Notes: generated by a model from the letters alone, not told the origin. A stretch of 64,000 nt of DNA from an uncultured Collinsella sp. (GCA_958433005.1 CAUAWV010000006.1:9064-73063); one strand, 5' to 3'; counted from the first letter of the stretch, positions 1-9,305 are shown. Made by a program: numbers and translations.

Positions 1-559
1 ACTTGAGACCTAGGCTGCTGTACGGAAAGACCGTACAAGCGGCGATGGGAAGACCGACGGCGGCGGCAAGCGAGCCCACCGACACGTACTTGGTAATGGC
101 GACGGCTACGATAAACATGCCCAGCAGCGACAGGCCAATGGGCCAGTACCAGGCAAGGATAACGCCCAGACCGACCGCGATGCCCTTGCCGCCGTGGAAG
201 TTGAGGTACGGCGAGAAGATGTGGCCCCATACGGCCGCCAGGCAGATGACGCCGAGCATCCAATCGCCGGGGGCTCCAGGCGCCATGATGTTCGGCGGAA
301 AACCATAGCCCAGATCGGCGATGAGCGGGCGGGCGATGAGGACACAGATGGCGCCCTTCAGGCAGTCGAGCAGCAGCGTGAGTGCCGCGACCTTGGGGCC
401 GGCCACGCGCAGCGCATTGGTGGTGCCGATGTTGCCGGAGCCCGCCTTGCGAATGTCGGTGTGATTAAACACGCGGCCCAGGATCAGGCCAAACGGAATC
501 GCTCCGATAAAGAACGAGACCACGGCGCAGATGGCGGTCAGCAGAATCGGATTAAGCAT
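1..559 (-). CDS. plsY: PlsY glycerol-3-phosphate acyltransferase (3' end cut by window edge)
   Basis: Integral membrane enzyme that transfers an acyl group from acyl-phosphate to glycerol-3-phosphate, the first step of phospholipid synthesis in most Gram-positives. The reading frame is open from the ATG at 559 to the window edge (186 codons). It shows alternating hydrophobic segments and the PlsY motifs GSGNIGTTNA (about residues 40-49) and FHGGKGIAVG (about 121-130). The start overlaps the end of der by 8 bp, so the two are probably translated together as the last genes of this minus-strand run. PlsY is usually about 200-220 residues, so only the C-terminal part is missing. Confidence 0.93.
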   Translation of the reverse strand, partial: MLNPILLTAICAVVSFFIGAIPFGLILGRVFNHTDIRKAGSGNIGTTNALRVAGPKVAALTLLLDCLKGAICVLIARPLIADLGYGFPPNIMAPGAPGDWMLGVICLAAVWGHIFSPYLNFHGGKGIAVGLGVILAWYWPIGLSLLGMFIVAVAITKYVSVGSLAAAVGLPIAACTVFPYSSLGLK

Positions 560-1886
560 CCTTTTGCTCCTTCTTCCTAAAGAAGAGTCGGATGGGCGTG
601 CCGGCAAAGTCGAAGGTCGAGCGCATGCGGTTCTCCACATAGCGCTGGTAGGTGTCGTTGACCAGGTCGCTGTGGTTGACGAAGAACGTGAACGTCGGCG
701 GGTTGACGCCCGTCTGGGTCACGTAGTGCATGCGCAGGCGGCGCTTGCCGTCAACCACGGTGTGGCCAAACTCGCGCAGGTCGGTGAGGAACGTGTTGAG
801 TCGCGAGGTGGTGATCTTTTGCGAACGCGTCTTCTCGGCGGCGTCGACCATGGCCCAGATCTTCTCGACGCTGCGACCGGTGAGGGCAGAGATGCGCAGG
901 TACTGGGCCCAGGGAGCCATGACGCCCAGACGGCGGTCGACGGTCTCCATGCAGGCCTCGCGCTTGCGGTCGTCGTCGAGCAGGTCCCACTTGTTGAGCA
1001 GCACCACGATGGCGCAGCCACGCTCGATGGCCAAGCCCATGACCTTCTGGTCCTGCTCGGTGACACCCACGGAGGCGTCGACGACGAGCAACGCCACGTC
1101 GGCGCGGTCGATGGCGCGCAGGCCGCGGACCATGGAGTAGTACTCGATGTTTTCGTACACGGTGCTTTTCTTACGGATGCCCGCGGTATCGACCATGCGG
1201 TAGTGCTTGCCGTTGCGCTCGACGACCGTGTCGATGGCGTCGCGCGTGGTGCCGGCGATGTTCGAGACGATGGAGCGGTCGGCACCTAGGATGCGGTTGA
1301 ACAGCGAGGACTTACCGGCGTTGGGGCGGCCGATGATGGCCACGTTCAGCGCATCGGGGAACTCGTCGGCGACTTCGTCCTCTTCCTCAGGAAGCAGGGC
1401 CACGATGTCGTCGAGCAGGTCACCGGTGCCGTGGCCGTGCAGCGCCGAGAGCGGCGTGGGCTCGCCGATACCGAGCGAATAGAACTCCCAGATGCTGTCG
1501 TTCTCGCGATCGGGGTTGTCGAGCTTGTTCACCAGCAGAAAGACCGGCTTGTCGCAGCGCTTGAGCATGCGGGCGACCGACTCGTCCTCCTCGGTGACAC
1601 CGGTGCGGCCGTCGACCACAAACAGGATGACGGCGGCTTCCTCGGCGGCGGCGAGGGCCTGGTCGCGGATGGACGTGGCAAAGACGTCGTCGCTCTTGAG
1701 CGGCTCGATACCGCCCGTGTCGACGATGGTGAACTCGCGGCCGTTCCAATCGGCCGTGTGATACGAGCGGTCGCGCGTGACGCCGCGGGACTCGTGGACG
1801 ATGGCGTCCGAGGTCTGGGCCAGGCGGTTAACGAGCGTGGACTTGCCCACGTTGGGGCGTCCGACGACGGCGACGATAGGTTTCAT
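552..1886 (-). CDS. der: Der (EngA) tandem-GTPase, 50S ribosome assembly
   Basis: Essential GTPase with two consecutive G domains that acts in late 50S subunit maturation. The 444-residue product starts MKPIVAVVGRPNVGKST, so the first P-loop is at the extreme N terminus; a second P-loop, GRPNAGKSS, lies near residue 184, and a C-terminal KH-like region ends in a basic tail. A longer in-frame extension exists upstream, but the ATG at 1886 sits just after an AAAGGAGA ribosome site and gives the family-typical N terminus, so I chose it. It lies between the DUF512 gene (10 bp upstream) and plsY (overlapping). Confidence 0.97.
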   Translation of the reverse strand: MKPIVAVVGRPNVGKSTLVNRLAQTSDAIVHESRGVTRDRSYHTADWNGREFTIVDTGGIEPLKSDDVFATSIRDQALAAAEEAAVILFVVDGRTGVTEEDESVARMLKRCDKPVFLLVNKLDNPDRENDSIWEFYSLGIGEPTPLSALHGHGTGDLLDDIVALLPEEEDEVADEFPDALNVAIIGRPNAGKSSLFNRILGADRSIVSNIAGTTRDAIDTVVERNGKHYRMVDTAGIRKKSTVYENIEYYSMVRGLRAIDRADVALLVVDASVGVTEQDQKVMGLAIERGCAIVVLLNKWDLLDDDRKREACMETVDRRLGVMAPWAQYLRISALTGRSVEKIWAMVDAAEKTRSQKITTSRLNTFLTDLREFGHTVVDGKRRLRMHYVTQTGVNPPTFTFFVNHSDLVNDTYQRYVENRMRSTFDFAGTPIRLFFRKKEQKDA

Positions 1887-1896
1887 CTGCTCTCCT

Positions 1897-3339
1897 TTAA
1901 TGGGTAGGTTCAGTGGAAGTGTTAGAGTCGGCAGGCACAATGCCAAGGATATGCTCCAGGGTATCGAGCAGCTCATGCGGCATGGTCGACACCACATGAA
2001 CCTCGGCACCGCGACTGGTAAGGCTTGCGAGTAAATCGTCACGATGATACTCGTCAAGCGTCATGCCGTCAGCGTTGAACATGAGCTTAGGCACAAAGAG
2101 CATAACCCCCGAGAGGTCCTGCGGCAGCTGCTCCAAGATATCGCAGGCGACGATGAGGCCGGTCACGTCCACGTTGCCGCCAAAGTAGTGGTTCTGGATG
2201 GCCGTGACAGTGCCGGCGAGTCCCTTGGGCGACTCCACAAAGCGGGCCACCGTGTCGCGTGCGCTGGCGCCCGAGAGGCACAGCAGGTGCTGGCTGCGGG
2301 CGGCGATGGCCTCGCGGACGCGGGCCAGACGCTCGGCGTCGGCAGCAAGCACGTCGTCGGTCTCGTCCAGATACGAGCGGATCATGCCAATGCCGTCGTA
2401 GTACTGCGGGTAACCGTCGTAAAAGTCCGCCTCGGGAGGATCGATGCCGGCGTCCAGATAGAACTCGTCGCTCATCTGGAAGGTGTGGCGGCCAAAGCGC
2501 TCATAGGCGCGGTCCTGGTAGGGACGGATCATGGTAATGGTCTCGCGCGCTAGCTCGGGCTTGTCGCTGTAGGACCAGCTAAAACGGTTTTGATGCTTGG
2601 TAAAACCGAGCGGCACAATGCCCAGACTTGTGATTTGCTCGTGCTCCTCGCAAAAGCGCAGAGTCTTTTCCAGCTCCTCGCCGTCGTTCATGCCGGGGCA
2701 CAGCACAATCTGCGCATGAATCTCAATGCCGGCGGCCATGATGGCTTCGAGTACGTCCATGCCGCGCTGGGCGTTGCGGCCCATCATGCGGCGGCGGACG
2801 TCGGGGCTTACGGCATGGACCGACACGTTCATGGGGCTCATGTTGCGTTGGATGACGTTTTGAACATCTTTGTCGGTGAGGTTCGTGAGCGTGACAAAGT
2901 TGCCCTGTAAAAAGCTTAGGCGATAGTCGTCGTCGCGAATGTAGAGCGTGGAACGGCCGCCCTTGGGCAGCATGGTCATAAAGCAGAACACGCAGGCGTT
3001 CACGCAGGTGCGCATGCCGTCAAAGATGGGGCCGTCGAACTCCAGCCCCCAGTCCTCTCCCGGGAAGCGGTCGAGCTCGACGGAGGTGACGGTGTTGTCG
3101 CGTGGGTCGAAAACCTCGAGGTCGACGGTATCATCGTCGGCCTCCCAGAGCCACACGATCATGTCGGTGAGCGCCTCGCCGTTGACCGTGAGCACGCGCA
3201 TGCCCGGCTCGATACCCACATCCCACGCGGGCGATTCGGGACGCACGTTCTTTACGAGCGCGCCCTCACCCGGCTCGGGGTCGCGGCTGCGCCCGTAATC
3301 GGCCACCTCGGCGGCGTATGCGGGTACGGTCTGGTCCAT
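1897..3339 (-). CDS. PDZ + radical SAM DUF512 family protein
   Basis: A 480-residue protein with a PDZ-like N-terminal segment (about residues 30-75, including SPAWDVGIEPGMRVL) followed by a radical SAM cluster motif CX3CX2C at C112, C116 and C119. The rest matches the DUF512 family, often found beside der or plsY in Gram-positives and of unproven function. The motif implies a 4Fe-4S cluster and SAM cleavage; substrate and product are unknown. The ATG at 3339 lies 2 bp from the end of ispH and starts the family-like sequence MDQTVPAYAAEV; the upstream in-frame extension is the shadow of ispH. Recognition of the family is firm, function is not. Confidence 0.9.
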   Translation of the reverse strand: MDQTVPAYAAEVADYGRSRDPEPGEGALVKNVRPESPAWDVGIEPGMRVLTVNGEALTDMIVWLWEADDDTVDLEVFDPRDNTVTSVELDRFPGEDWGLEFDGPIFDGMRTCVNACVFCFMTMLPKGGRSTLYIRDDDYRLSFLQGNFVTLTNLTDKDVQNVIQRNMSPMNVSVHAVSPDVRRRMMGRNAQRGMDVLEAIMAAGIEIHAQIVLCPGMNDGEELEKTLRFCEEHEQITSLGIVPLGFTKHQNRFSWSYSDKPELARETITMIRPYQDRAYERFGRHTFQMSDEFYLDAGIDPPEADFYDGYPQYYDGIGMIRSYLDETDDVLAADAERLARVREAIAARSQHLLCLSGASARDTVARFVESPKGLAGTVTAIQNHYFGGNVDVTGLIVACDILEQLPQDLSGVMLFVPKLMFNADGMTLDEYHRDDLLASLTSRGAEVHVVSTMPHELLDTLEHILGIVPADSNTSTEPTH

Positions 3340-3341
3340 GA

Positions 3342-4241
3342 TTAGCGGCAAAGCTCCTTGATGCGCGCAACGGCGCGTTCGATGTGTTCTTGTGGGGTGG
3401 AGGCTCCGGCAGTGATGCCGATGTGGTGAGCGTCGGTAAACCACGCGGCCTGGAGCTCGGAAGCTTCCTCGATGTGATACGTGCGCTCGCAGGCGTCTGC
3501 GCAAATCTGCGCCAGGCGGCGGGTGTTGCCCGAGTTCTTGCCGCCCACCACGACCATGCAGTCGCAGCGGTTGGCAAGTGTGGCTGCTGCCTGTTGACGC
3601 TCACTCGTGGCGGCGCAGATGGTGTTGATCACACGTAGCTCCTGCACGCGCGGGGTGATAGCGGCCACGACCTCAGCGAGGTTCTGCGCGGTCTGGGTGG
3701 TCTGCACAACGAGGCCCACCTTGCCCTTGAGCGATAGGGCATCGGCGTCGGCGGCACAGCTCACGACCTGCGCGTCATTGCCGGCGTGGCCTAGAATACC
3801 CTCGACCTCTGGGTGGCCCGGCTCGCCCACGACGATCACGCGGTAGCCTTCGCGCACCAGGCGCTCGGCCGCCACATGGACCTTCTTCACGTAGGGGCAG
3901 GTGGCGTCGACCACGGTAAGGTCGCGCTTGCGGGCAGCATCGATCACCTGCGGCACCACGCCGTGGGCGCGGATGATCACGGTGCCCGATGCGGCATCGT
4001 CCAGGGTATCGGCCAGACCAACGCCTGCCTCGGCGAGCTCGCGTACCACGATGGGGTTATGGATGAGCGGACCCAGCGTGTGGACCTGAGCGCTCTCCCC
4101 TGCCTGCGGCGCGGCGGCCAATGCCATGTCGAGCGCGCGCTGCACGCCGTAGCAGGTGCCGGCGTGAGCTGCAATCTCGATGGTGGGCGCGGTGGCTTGG
4201 TCGGACGCAGTCGCGGCGGTGTTCGTCACGTTCTCGCTCAT
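3342..4241 (-). CDS. ispH: IspH 4-hydroxy-3-methylbut-2-enyl diphosphate reductase
   Basis: Last enzyme of the MEP isoprenoid pathway; it reduces HMBPP to IPP and DMAPP using a 4Fe-4S cluster. The 299-residue product shows the three cluster cysteines in their expected settings: AGTCYGV (C30), VDATCPYVKK and NTICAATSERQ. The substrate-binding patterns LIHN and GEPGHPEV are also present. The first 20 or so residues are Ala/Thr-rich and not conserved in the family. The ATG at 4241 abuts the plsC stop, consistent with operon translation. Confidence 0.96.
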   Translation of the reverse strand: MSENVTNTAATASDQATAPTIEIAAHAGTCYGVQRALDMALAAAPQAGESAQVHTLGPLIHNPIVVRELAEAGVGLADTLDDAASGTVIIRAHGVVPQVIDAARKRDLTVVDATCPYVKKVHVAAERLVREGYRVIVVGEPGHPEVEGILGHAGNDAQVVSCAADADALSLKGKVGLVVQTTQTAQNLAEVVAAITPRVQELRVINTICAATSERQQAAATLANRCDCMVVVGGKNSGNTRRLAQICADACERTYHIEEASELQAAWFTDAHHIGITAGASTPQEHIERAVARIKELCR

Positions 4242-4243
4242 GG

Positions 4244-4972
4244 CTAGAACCTGCCCGGATGCTCGGCGCACAGCTCGTCGCGCATGGCGTATACGCGGCT
4301 CATAGCCTCGGACTCAAACCAGGCCAAGCGCTCCGTACGCTTAAGCCCGGCCGGTGCATCGGAAAGCGAGACGGCTTTGCCGGCACGAATCCAGCACTTC
4401 TTGGGACGCATGAGCTTTTTGCCCGCGGGCGTGATATCAGACCAGCCGCAGATGGCGAGCGGGTTGACGGGCGCCTTGCCCATCTGAGCGATGAGCGCAA
4501 AACCGCCGTGGACCTCGGGCTTGATCTCGCGCGAGCGGATGCGCGTGCCCTCGGGGAAGATCAGGACGTCCTCGCCGCGCTGCAGCGCATGCTGGGCGGC
4601 GCGCAGGCACTTCATGTCGGCGGTGCCACGCTCGACAGGAATGCCGCCCACGCGGCTAAAGGCCCAGCGTACGATCTTGCTCTTGGCGAATTCGGATTTA
4701 AAGATGGGACGCACGCGGCGGCCGCCAAAGTACAGCGCCGTCTCCACGGCCAGCACCTCGGCCATCGAGGTGTGGTTGCAGATGACCACGCTGCCGCGGC
4801 CTTCCTGGCGCTCAAACAGCAGGTCAGCGTCCTCGACCTTCCAACGCCACATGAGCTTGGAGAAGGCCCACAGGATGCCCATGACCACGGCGACGATGCC
4901 GCGGATGAGCGCCGGGAACTCGACATAGGGGGCGTTGTAGTAATCCTCGGGCGTCTGCTTAAACAGGCGCAT
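4244..4972 (-). CDS. plsC: PlsC-type 1-acylglycerol-3-phosphate acyltransferase, HX4E variant
   Basis: Membrane-associated acyltransferase (242 residues) that would acylate lysophosphatidate to phosphatidate. It has a hydrophobic segment near residues 24-42, an NH-containing block I (NHTSMAE, H67) and the block III signature FPEGTR at 139-144. The expected catalytic pair is HX4D; here the acidic partner is Glu72, giving HX4E. Glu could still act, but the change may mark a specialised subfamily. plsY elsewhere in the same run supplies the preceding step. The start MRLFKQTPED follows cmk by 3 bp. Confidence 0.88.
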   Translation of the reverse strand: MRLFKQTPEDYYNAPYVEFPALIRGIVAVVMGILWAFSKLMWRWKVEDADLLFERQEGRGSVVICNHTSMAEVLAVETALYFGGRRVRPIFKSEFAKSKIVRWAFSRVGGIPVERGTADMKCLRAAQHALQRGEDVLIFPEGTRIRSREIKPEVHGGFALIAQMGKAPVNPLAICGWSDITPAGKKLMRPKKCWIRAGKAVSLSDAPAGLKRTERLAWFESEAMSRVYAMRDELCAEHPGRF

Positions 4973-4975
4973 GGG

Positions 4976-5662
4976 CTACCTCCTTTGGTTGATGAGGTCT
5001 TCGATAATGCGGACGACCTCATCGATGGTGTGGGCGGTGGAGTCGACGTGCACGGCGTCCTCGGCTGGCACGAGCGGCGCGACCTCGCGGCTGCTGTCGA
5101 GCTTGTCGCGCTGTTTGAGGGCGTCGAGGGTCTCGTCGACCTCGACCTCGAGTTGCTCGGAGGTGAGCGGCTGGGCATCGTTTTGGTGACGCTGCAGCAC
5201 GCGGCGGCGGGCACGCTCGCGCGGGTCGGCGGTCAGAAAGACCTTGACCTGTGCGTTGGGGAACACGACGGTGCCGATGTCGCGACCCTCGGCCACGATA
5301 TCGCGATCCTCGGCGGCGCGGCGCTGATGGATGAGCATGGCGGCGCGCACGCCCGGGTAGGCCGAGACCTTGGACACGTTGGCGTCGACCTGCGGGGTGC
5401 GAATGGCAGCCGAGGCATCCTGGCCATCAATGGTCAGGCGTGTGTCTTCGCCAGTGCCGTTGGTAAAGCGGATTTCGATCTGCTCGGCGAGGGCATCGAT
5501 GGCGGCCTCGTCGTCCAGATCGATGCCGCGGTCGAGCGCGGCGAAGGTGACGGCGCGATACATGGCGCCCGTGTCGAGCTTGTTAAAGCCCAGCTGGCGG
5601 GCGATCTCCTTGGCGATGGTGGACTTGCCGGAACCGGCGGGGCCGTCGATGGCGACGATCAT
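4976..5662 (-). CDS. cmk: Cytidylate kinase
   Basis: Phosphorylates CMP and dCMP. The 228-residue product begins MIVAIDGPAGSGKST, with a P-loop at residues 7-15, then the CMP-kinase pattern LDTGAMYRAVT and, further on, VAEGRDIGTVVFP and FLTADPRERARRR. Length is normal for the bacterial family. It sits between rluB and plsC, an order common in Gram-positives, where cmk often neighbours a pseudouridine synthase and der. Start chosen at the ATG that gives the conserved N terminus. Confidence 0.97.
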   Translation of the reverse strand: MIVAIDGPAGSGKSTIAKEIARQLGFNKLDTGAMYRAVTFAALDRGIDLDDEAAIDALAEQIEIRFTNGTGEDTRLTIDGQDASAAIRTPQVDANVSKVSAYPGVRAAMLIHQRRAAEDRDIVAEGRDIGTVVFPNAQVKVFLTADPRERARRRVLQRHQNDAQPLTSEQLEVEVDETLDALKQRDKLDSSREVAPLVPAEDAVHVDSTAHTIDEVVRIIEDLINQRR

Positions 5663-5728
5663 GCAATGCTTCCTTTCGATGGTTGACGTGCTGGTATGGT
5701 TCGTGGGCGCTGGGGCACGGCGGGTTGC

Positions 5729-6703
5729 CTAGCCCGTGTAGCGCTCGCGGTAGGTGTTGCGCTTGGGTGCGGAGCCGTGGCTGCCGTGGTGACGCGTGCG
5801 GCTGGCGGGCGTATCTTGGGGCTTGCCGCCGTTGCGCTTGGCGCTCGCCTGCTTGGGCGGGATGCCGCCGGCCTTGAGGATCTGCACCTCGCGGTCGGTG
5901 AGCTCGCGCCACGAGCCCTTGGCCACGTCCTCGAGCTCAAGGCCGGCAAAGTTGCAGCGGTGCAGGCGGATCACAGGATGGTGAATCTTGCCCAGCATGC
6001 GCTTGACCTGGTTTTTACGACCCTCGCGGATTATGACCTCCACGGCGGTGGTGCCGGGCTTGATGCCTTGGGGAGCTACGGCCTCGGCCTCGCGTGCGGT
6101 GATGACGCGGCAGATTGCCGGCTGGCACAGGCCGTCGTCGAGCTCGATGCCACGGCGGAGCGGGTCTAGATCGCGGTCGGTCAGCTGCCCGTCCACGAGT
6201 GCCTGGTAGGTCTTGTAGACGTGCTTGCTGGGGTGCAGCAGATCCTGCGACAGGTCGCCGTCGGTAGTAAAGAGCAAAAGGCCCGTGGTGTCGCGGTCCA
6301 GGCGGCCCACCGGGAAGAGCCCCGGAAAGCGGTCGCGGGGGACCAGGTCGGCCACGCAAGCACGCTTCTGCGGGTCGCTCATGGTGGTGAGGTAGCCGGT
6401 CGGCTTGTAGAGCATCAAGTACACGGCGCCCTGGTTGAGCTTGATGGGCATGCCGTCGACCTCGATATGGTCGCGGTCGACATCGACCTTGGTGCCCAGC
6501 TCGGTCGCGACCTGGCCGTTGACGGTCACACGGCCGGCGGTCATCAGGTCCTCCGACCCGCGGCGGCTCGCCACGCCTGCGCGCGCCAAAAAGCGCTGCA
6601 GGCGCATGGTGTGCGGATAGACGGGCTGGGCTTCGCCTACGAGCGCAGCGGTGTCCGTGGCACTTGCGGTGCGCGCCTCCCCTGCTTCGTTAGTCCTCGT
6701 CAT
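5729..6703 (-). CDS. rluB: RluB-family 23S rRNA pseudouridine synthase
   Basis: Makes a pseudouridine in 23S rRNA. The 324-residue product has an S4 RNA-binding domain starting near MRLQRFLARAGVASRR (about residue 33), then the catalytic block GRLDRDTTGLLLF with the active Asp, and RKNQVKRML near the end of the domain. The last 60 or so residues are Lys/Gly/His-rich and probably disordered. The ATG at 6703 is preceded by GGAGG and overlaps the end of scpB by 14 bp, supporting translational coupling; the scpA-scpB-rluB order is common in Gram-positives. Confidence 0.94.
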   Translation of the reverse strand: MTRTNEAGEARTASATDTAALVGEAQPVYPHTMRLQRFLARAGVASRRGSEDLMTAGRVTVNGQVATELGTKVDVDRDHIEVDGMPIKLNQGAVYLMLYKPTGYLTTMSDPQKRACVADLVPRDRFPGLFPVGRLDRDTTGLLLFTTDGDLSQDLLHPSKHVYKTYQALVDGQLTDRDLDPLRRGIELDDGLCQPAICRVITAREAEAVAPQGIKPGTTAVEVIIREGRKNQVKRMLGKIHHPVIRLHRCNFAGLELEDVAKGSWRELTDREVQILKAGGIPPKQASAKRNGGKPQDTPASRTRHHGSHGSAPKRNTYRERYTG

Positions 6704-7409
6704 GCATGTCCTCCGAGGTGCCACCGGTGGTCAGAAGCTCCTCGCCATCGGTGTCCTCAACATCGGTATCGATCAGTTCGCGCTCTTCGTCCAGGTCCTC
6801 GGCCTGCTCTTCGAGCGTGGACTGAATGCTGCGGCCGCTCAGACGCTCGCGGATAAACTGGCGCGACTGCTCGTCGGGGGCAAACTGCTCCAAATCGGGC
6901 AGGTCGCGGGTGGAGCGCAGGCCGAACTTTTCCAAGAAGGCGTTGGTCGTGCCGTAGATGATCGCCTGACCGCGCTCGGGGTCGCGGCCGAGCTCGCGCA
7001 CCAGGCCCTTGTCCACGAGCGACGCGATGACGCCGTCGGAGTTGACGCCGCGGATGCCCTTGACCACCTCTCGCGTGACGGGCTGGTGGTAGGCGATGAC
7101 GGCTAGGGTCTCGAGCGCCGCCTGCGACAGCTTTTGCGTGTCCCAGCTCAGCACATAAGCCTCGACCACGTCGTGGTAGGCGGGGTGTGTAAACAAGCGC
7201 CAGCCACCGGCGACCTCGCGCAGCTGAAAGCCGCGGTTGGCCTCCTCGTACTCAACTTTGAGCTCGGCCAAAAGCGACGCGCACTCGCCCGGGGCGATAT
7301 CCAGCGCACCTGCAAGCGCGGGTGCGCTCACGGGGTCGCTCGACACCAGCAGCAGCGCCTCGAGGGCACCTTTGAGGCTGTTTACCTCTAGCGTGGAAAG
7401 GGTTGACAT
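6690..7409 (-). CDS. scpB: ScpB chromosome segregation/condensation protein
   Basis: Kleisin-associated winged-helix subunit of the Smc-ScpAB condensin. The 239-residue product carries the ScpB core (LKGALEALLLVSSDPVSA at about residue 12, and later TLAVIAYHQPVTR and IRGVNSDG). The C-terminal 60 residues are acidic and low-complexity (runs of Glu and Asp). It follows scpA by 12 bp and overlaps rluB. Confidence 0.96.
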   Translation of the reverse strand: MSTLSTLEVNSLKGALEALLLVSSDPVSAPALAGALDIAPGECASLLAELKVEYEEANRGFQLREVAGGWRLFTHPAYHDVVEAYVLSWDTQKLSQAALETLAVIAYHQPVTREVVKGIRGVNSDGVIASLVDKGLVRELGRDPERGQAIIYGTTNAFLEKFGLRSTRDLPDLEQFAPDEQSRQFIRERLSGRSIQSTLEEQAEDLDEERELIDTDVEDTDGEELLTTGGTSEDMHDED

Positions 7410-7421
7410 GGTTGGTCGCTC

Positions 7422-8231
7422 CTATTCGGTGAGCTCGGGGCCCTCGCCGGGCACGTATGCCTCGGCGCCCTCGACGCGGTTGATTTGAATGGTTCCGAAG
7501 ATTTCATCCTGGCTCAGCGTGAGCGAGCCGCGCTTGGCGAGCTCGAGCATGGCCAGGAAGGTGACGACGAGCTGCTCGGTGGTGGCGTTGCCGTCCAACA
7601 GCTCGCGGAAGGTGCAGGTTTGGTGCGCCATGGTAAAGCGGTCGACAGAGGCCACCGTCAGGTCGAGCGGCACGCGATGCGGCGCCACGTGCTCGGCTTC
7701 CAGCAGGAAGGTCTGGCGCTTGCCGTCCAGGTCAGCGCAGATGACGGCGAGGCCGCGCAGAGTAATGCCGGCAAGGTAGTCGGGCATAAGGCCCAAGAAC
7801 TCGGGGTCGGGGCCGGCCACGCGCGGGTGCATGCGGCTCTCGGCCTGCATGCGCGCGCCAAGGGCTGCCGCCGCGCCCTTAAACTGCTTGTAGGCGATCA
7901 GGCGCTGGATCAGGACCTCGCGCAGGGCGTCGCCGTCGAGCGCGCTAAGCTCCTCGAGCTCCTCGTCGTCCTCGTCATCGTCGTCTGTCTTGCGCGGGGC
8001 CTCCTGGGGTACCAGCGAGGCGGCCTTGATGTCCAAAAGGGTCGCTGCGACCAGCAAAAAGTCGCTCGCCACGTCCAGGTCCAGCGCCTCGATGCGCTCG
8101 GCCTCGGCAAGATATTGCTCGGCCACCTCGCTGATCGAGATGGCGCCGATATCGACTTTTTGGCGGGTTACCAGCTGCAGCAGCAGGTCGAACGGTCCGC
8201 TGTAGACCTGCGTCGACACGCGATACGACAT
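7422..8231 (-). CDS. scpA: ScpA kleisin subunit of condensin
   Basis: Bridges the Smc heads and binds ScpB dimers. The 269-residue product has the characteristic N terminus (VYSGPFDLLLQLVTRQK, then VAEQYL) and a C-terminal winged-helix region (FLAMLELAKRGSLTLSQDEIFGTI). An acidic linker sits at about residues 92-108. The start is preceded by a strong AAAGGAGG site. Smc itself is not in this window. Confidence 0.96.
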   Translation of the reverse strand: MSYRVSTQVYSGPFDLLLQLVTRQKVDIGAISISEVAEQYLAEAERIEALDLDVASDFLLVAATLLDIKAASLVPQEAPRKTDDDDEDDEELEELSALDGDALREVLIQRLIAYKQFKGAAAALGARMQAESRMHPRVAGPDPEFLGLMPDYLAGITLRGLAVICADLDGKRQTFLLEAEHVAPHRVPLDLTVASVDRFTMAHQTCTFRELLDGNATTEQLVVTFLAMLELAKRGSLTLSQDEIFGTIQINRVEGAEAYVPGEGPELTE

Positions 8232-8315
8232 CTTCGACCTCCTTTGACGGCGCCTTCGCGGCGCGGTTTGGGTGCATGTTGCGGCCGTTTTGCACGGTCG
8301 ACCTGTAAGTTTACC

Positions 8316-8981
8316 TTAGATGCCGGCGATTGCGAAGTTGAGCAGCCACTCGGCCAGCGGATACACGGTAATGTCGAAATACCGGCCGATCACGTCGATG
8401 CCGGTCCACATGGGCAGCAGGTACAGCACCAGGATGAGGATGGGCATGGCGTATTGCTGCAGACGATAGTAGTTGGCGAGTGCCTTGCCTTTGAGGAATG
8501 GAACGATAATCGACGAGCCGTCGAGCGGCGGGATCGGAATGAGGTTAAAGAACGCGAGCGACAGGTTGACCACGATAAAGGTGGCGCCGAAGTTCATGAT
8601 TTGGGTAGCCACGGCAAAGGACATGCTGGCGTAGAGGTTGCCGTATGCCGCGTGCATGAGGGCGGCAGCAAGGCATGCCAGCACGATGTTCGATGCAGGG
8701 CCGGCTGCGCTCACCAGGACCTCGTCGCGCTTGGGGTGCTTGAGATTGTTGAGGTAGACGGGCACGGGCTTGGCAAAGGCAAACACCGGGCCACCGGCGG
8801 CAAGCATCAGCAGCGGCAGGAGAATGGTGCCGAACGGGTCGATATGGTTGAGCGGGTTGAGCGAGACGCGGCCGCGCGAACGGGCCGTCTTGTCGCCGAG
8901 CGCCCAGGCCGCGGCGGCGTGCGCGCTCTCGTGGATCACGATGCCGACGATGACGGCGACGGTGCTGGCAAGCAGGTTCAT
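8316..8981 (-). CDS. Site-2 protease family (M50) membrane metalloprotease
   Basis: A 221-residue polytopic membrane protein with the zinc motif HESAH (HEXXH, near residue 18) in the first membrane helix and the second M50 motif NLIPIPPLDGS near residue 165, which supplies the third zinc ligand. It belongs to the short bacterial M50 family often located beside scpAB; physiological substrates are unknown. About five hydrophobic segments are visible. There is an 84-bp gap to scpA. Confidence 0.92.
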   Translation of the reverse strand: MNLLASTVAVIVGIVIHESAHAAAAWALGDKTARSRGRVSLNPLNHIDPFGTILLPLLMLAAGGPVFAFAKPVPVYLNNLKHPKRDEVLVSAAGPASNIVLACLAAALMHAAYGNLYASMSFAVATQIMNFGATFIVVNLSLAFFNLIPIPPLDGSSIIVPFLKGKALANYYRLQQYAMPILILVLYLLPMWTGIDVIGRYFDITVYPLAEWLLNFAIAGI

Positions 8982-9008
8982 GAGGTAGCTGCCGGATATA
9001 GCGCTCCC

Positions 9009-9305
9009 CTAGCGGACGCGGCGCGAGGCGCGCGTAAGCAGGTAGTCGGCCACAAACAGGATGACGGCTACGATAGCGTAATCCAGGCGGAACACACCGC
9101 CAAAGGGCGACGTGATGACGCCATAGCCGGCGATGGCGCTCGGCAGCGCGCGAGAAAGCTCGACGACAAAGCCCACGATCTGCAGCTTGGCGGTGAGGCC
9201 GCTAAAGCACAGCAGCACGGTCATCGCGCTCATAAAGATGCCGCAGATGCGACAGGCGATGGCGATGATGCTCATCGCCACGGCAGCGGCCTTACGAGAG
9301 TTCAC
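9009..9305 (-). CDS. Small hydrophobic membrane protein, unknown
   Basis: I do not recognise a family. The 98-residue product (GTG start at 9305) has two or three hydrophobic stretches (about residues 11-32, 38-55 and 74-90) and a basic C terminus. The GTG is chosen because GAGGAG lies 7 nt upstream; an internal ATG at 9275 has no ribosome site. The start overlaps the end of the ABC-F gene by 14 bp, so it is probably co-translated, but nothing links it to ABC-F function. Confidence 0.65.
   Translation of the reverse strand: MNSRKAAAVAMSIIAIACRICGIFMSAMTVLLCFSGLTAKLQIVGFVVELSRALPSAIAGYGVITSPFGGVFRLDYAIVAVILFVADYLLTRASRRVR

Noticed and set aside
4121..5686. A 521-codon plus-strand frame across ispH, plsC and cmk
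   Set aside because: Antisense shadow of three recognised genes.
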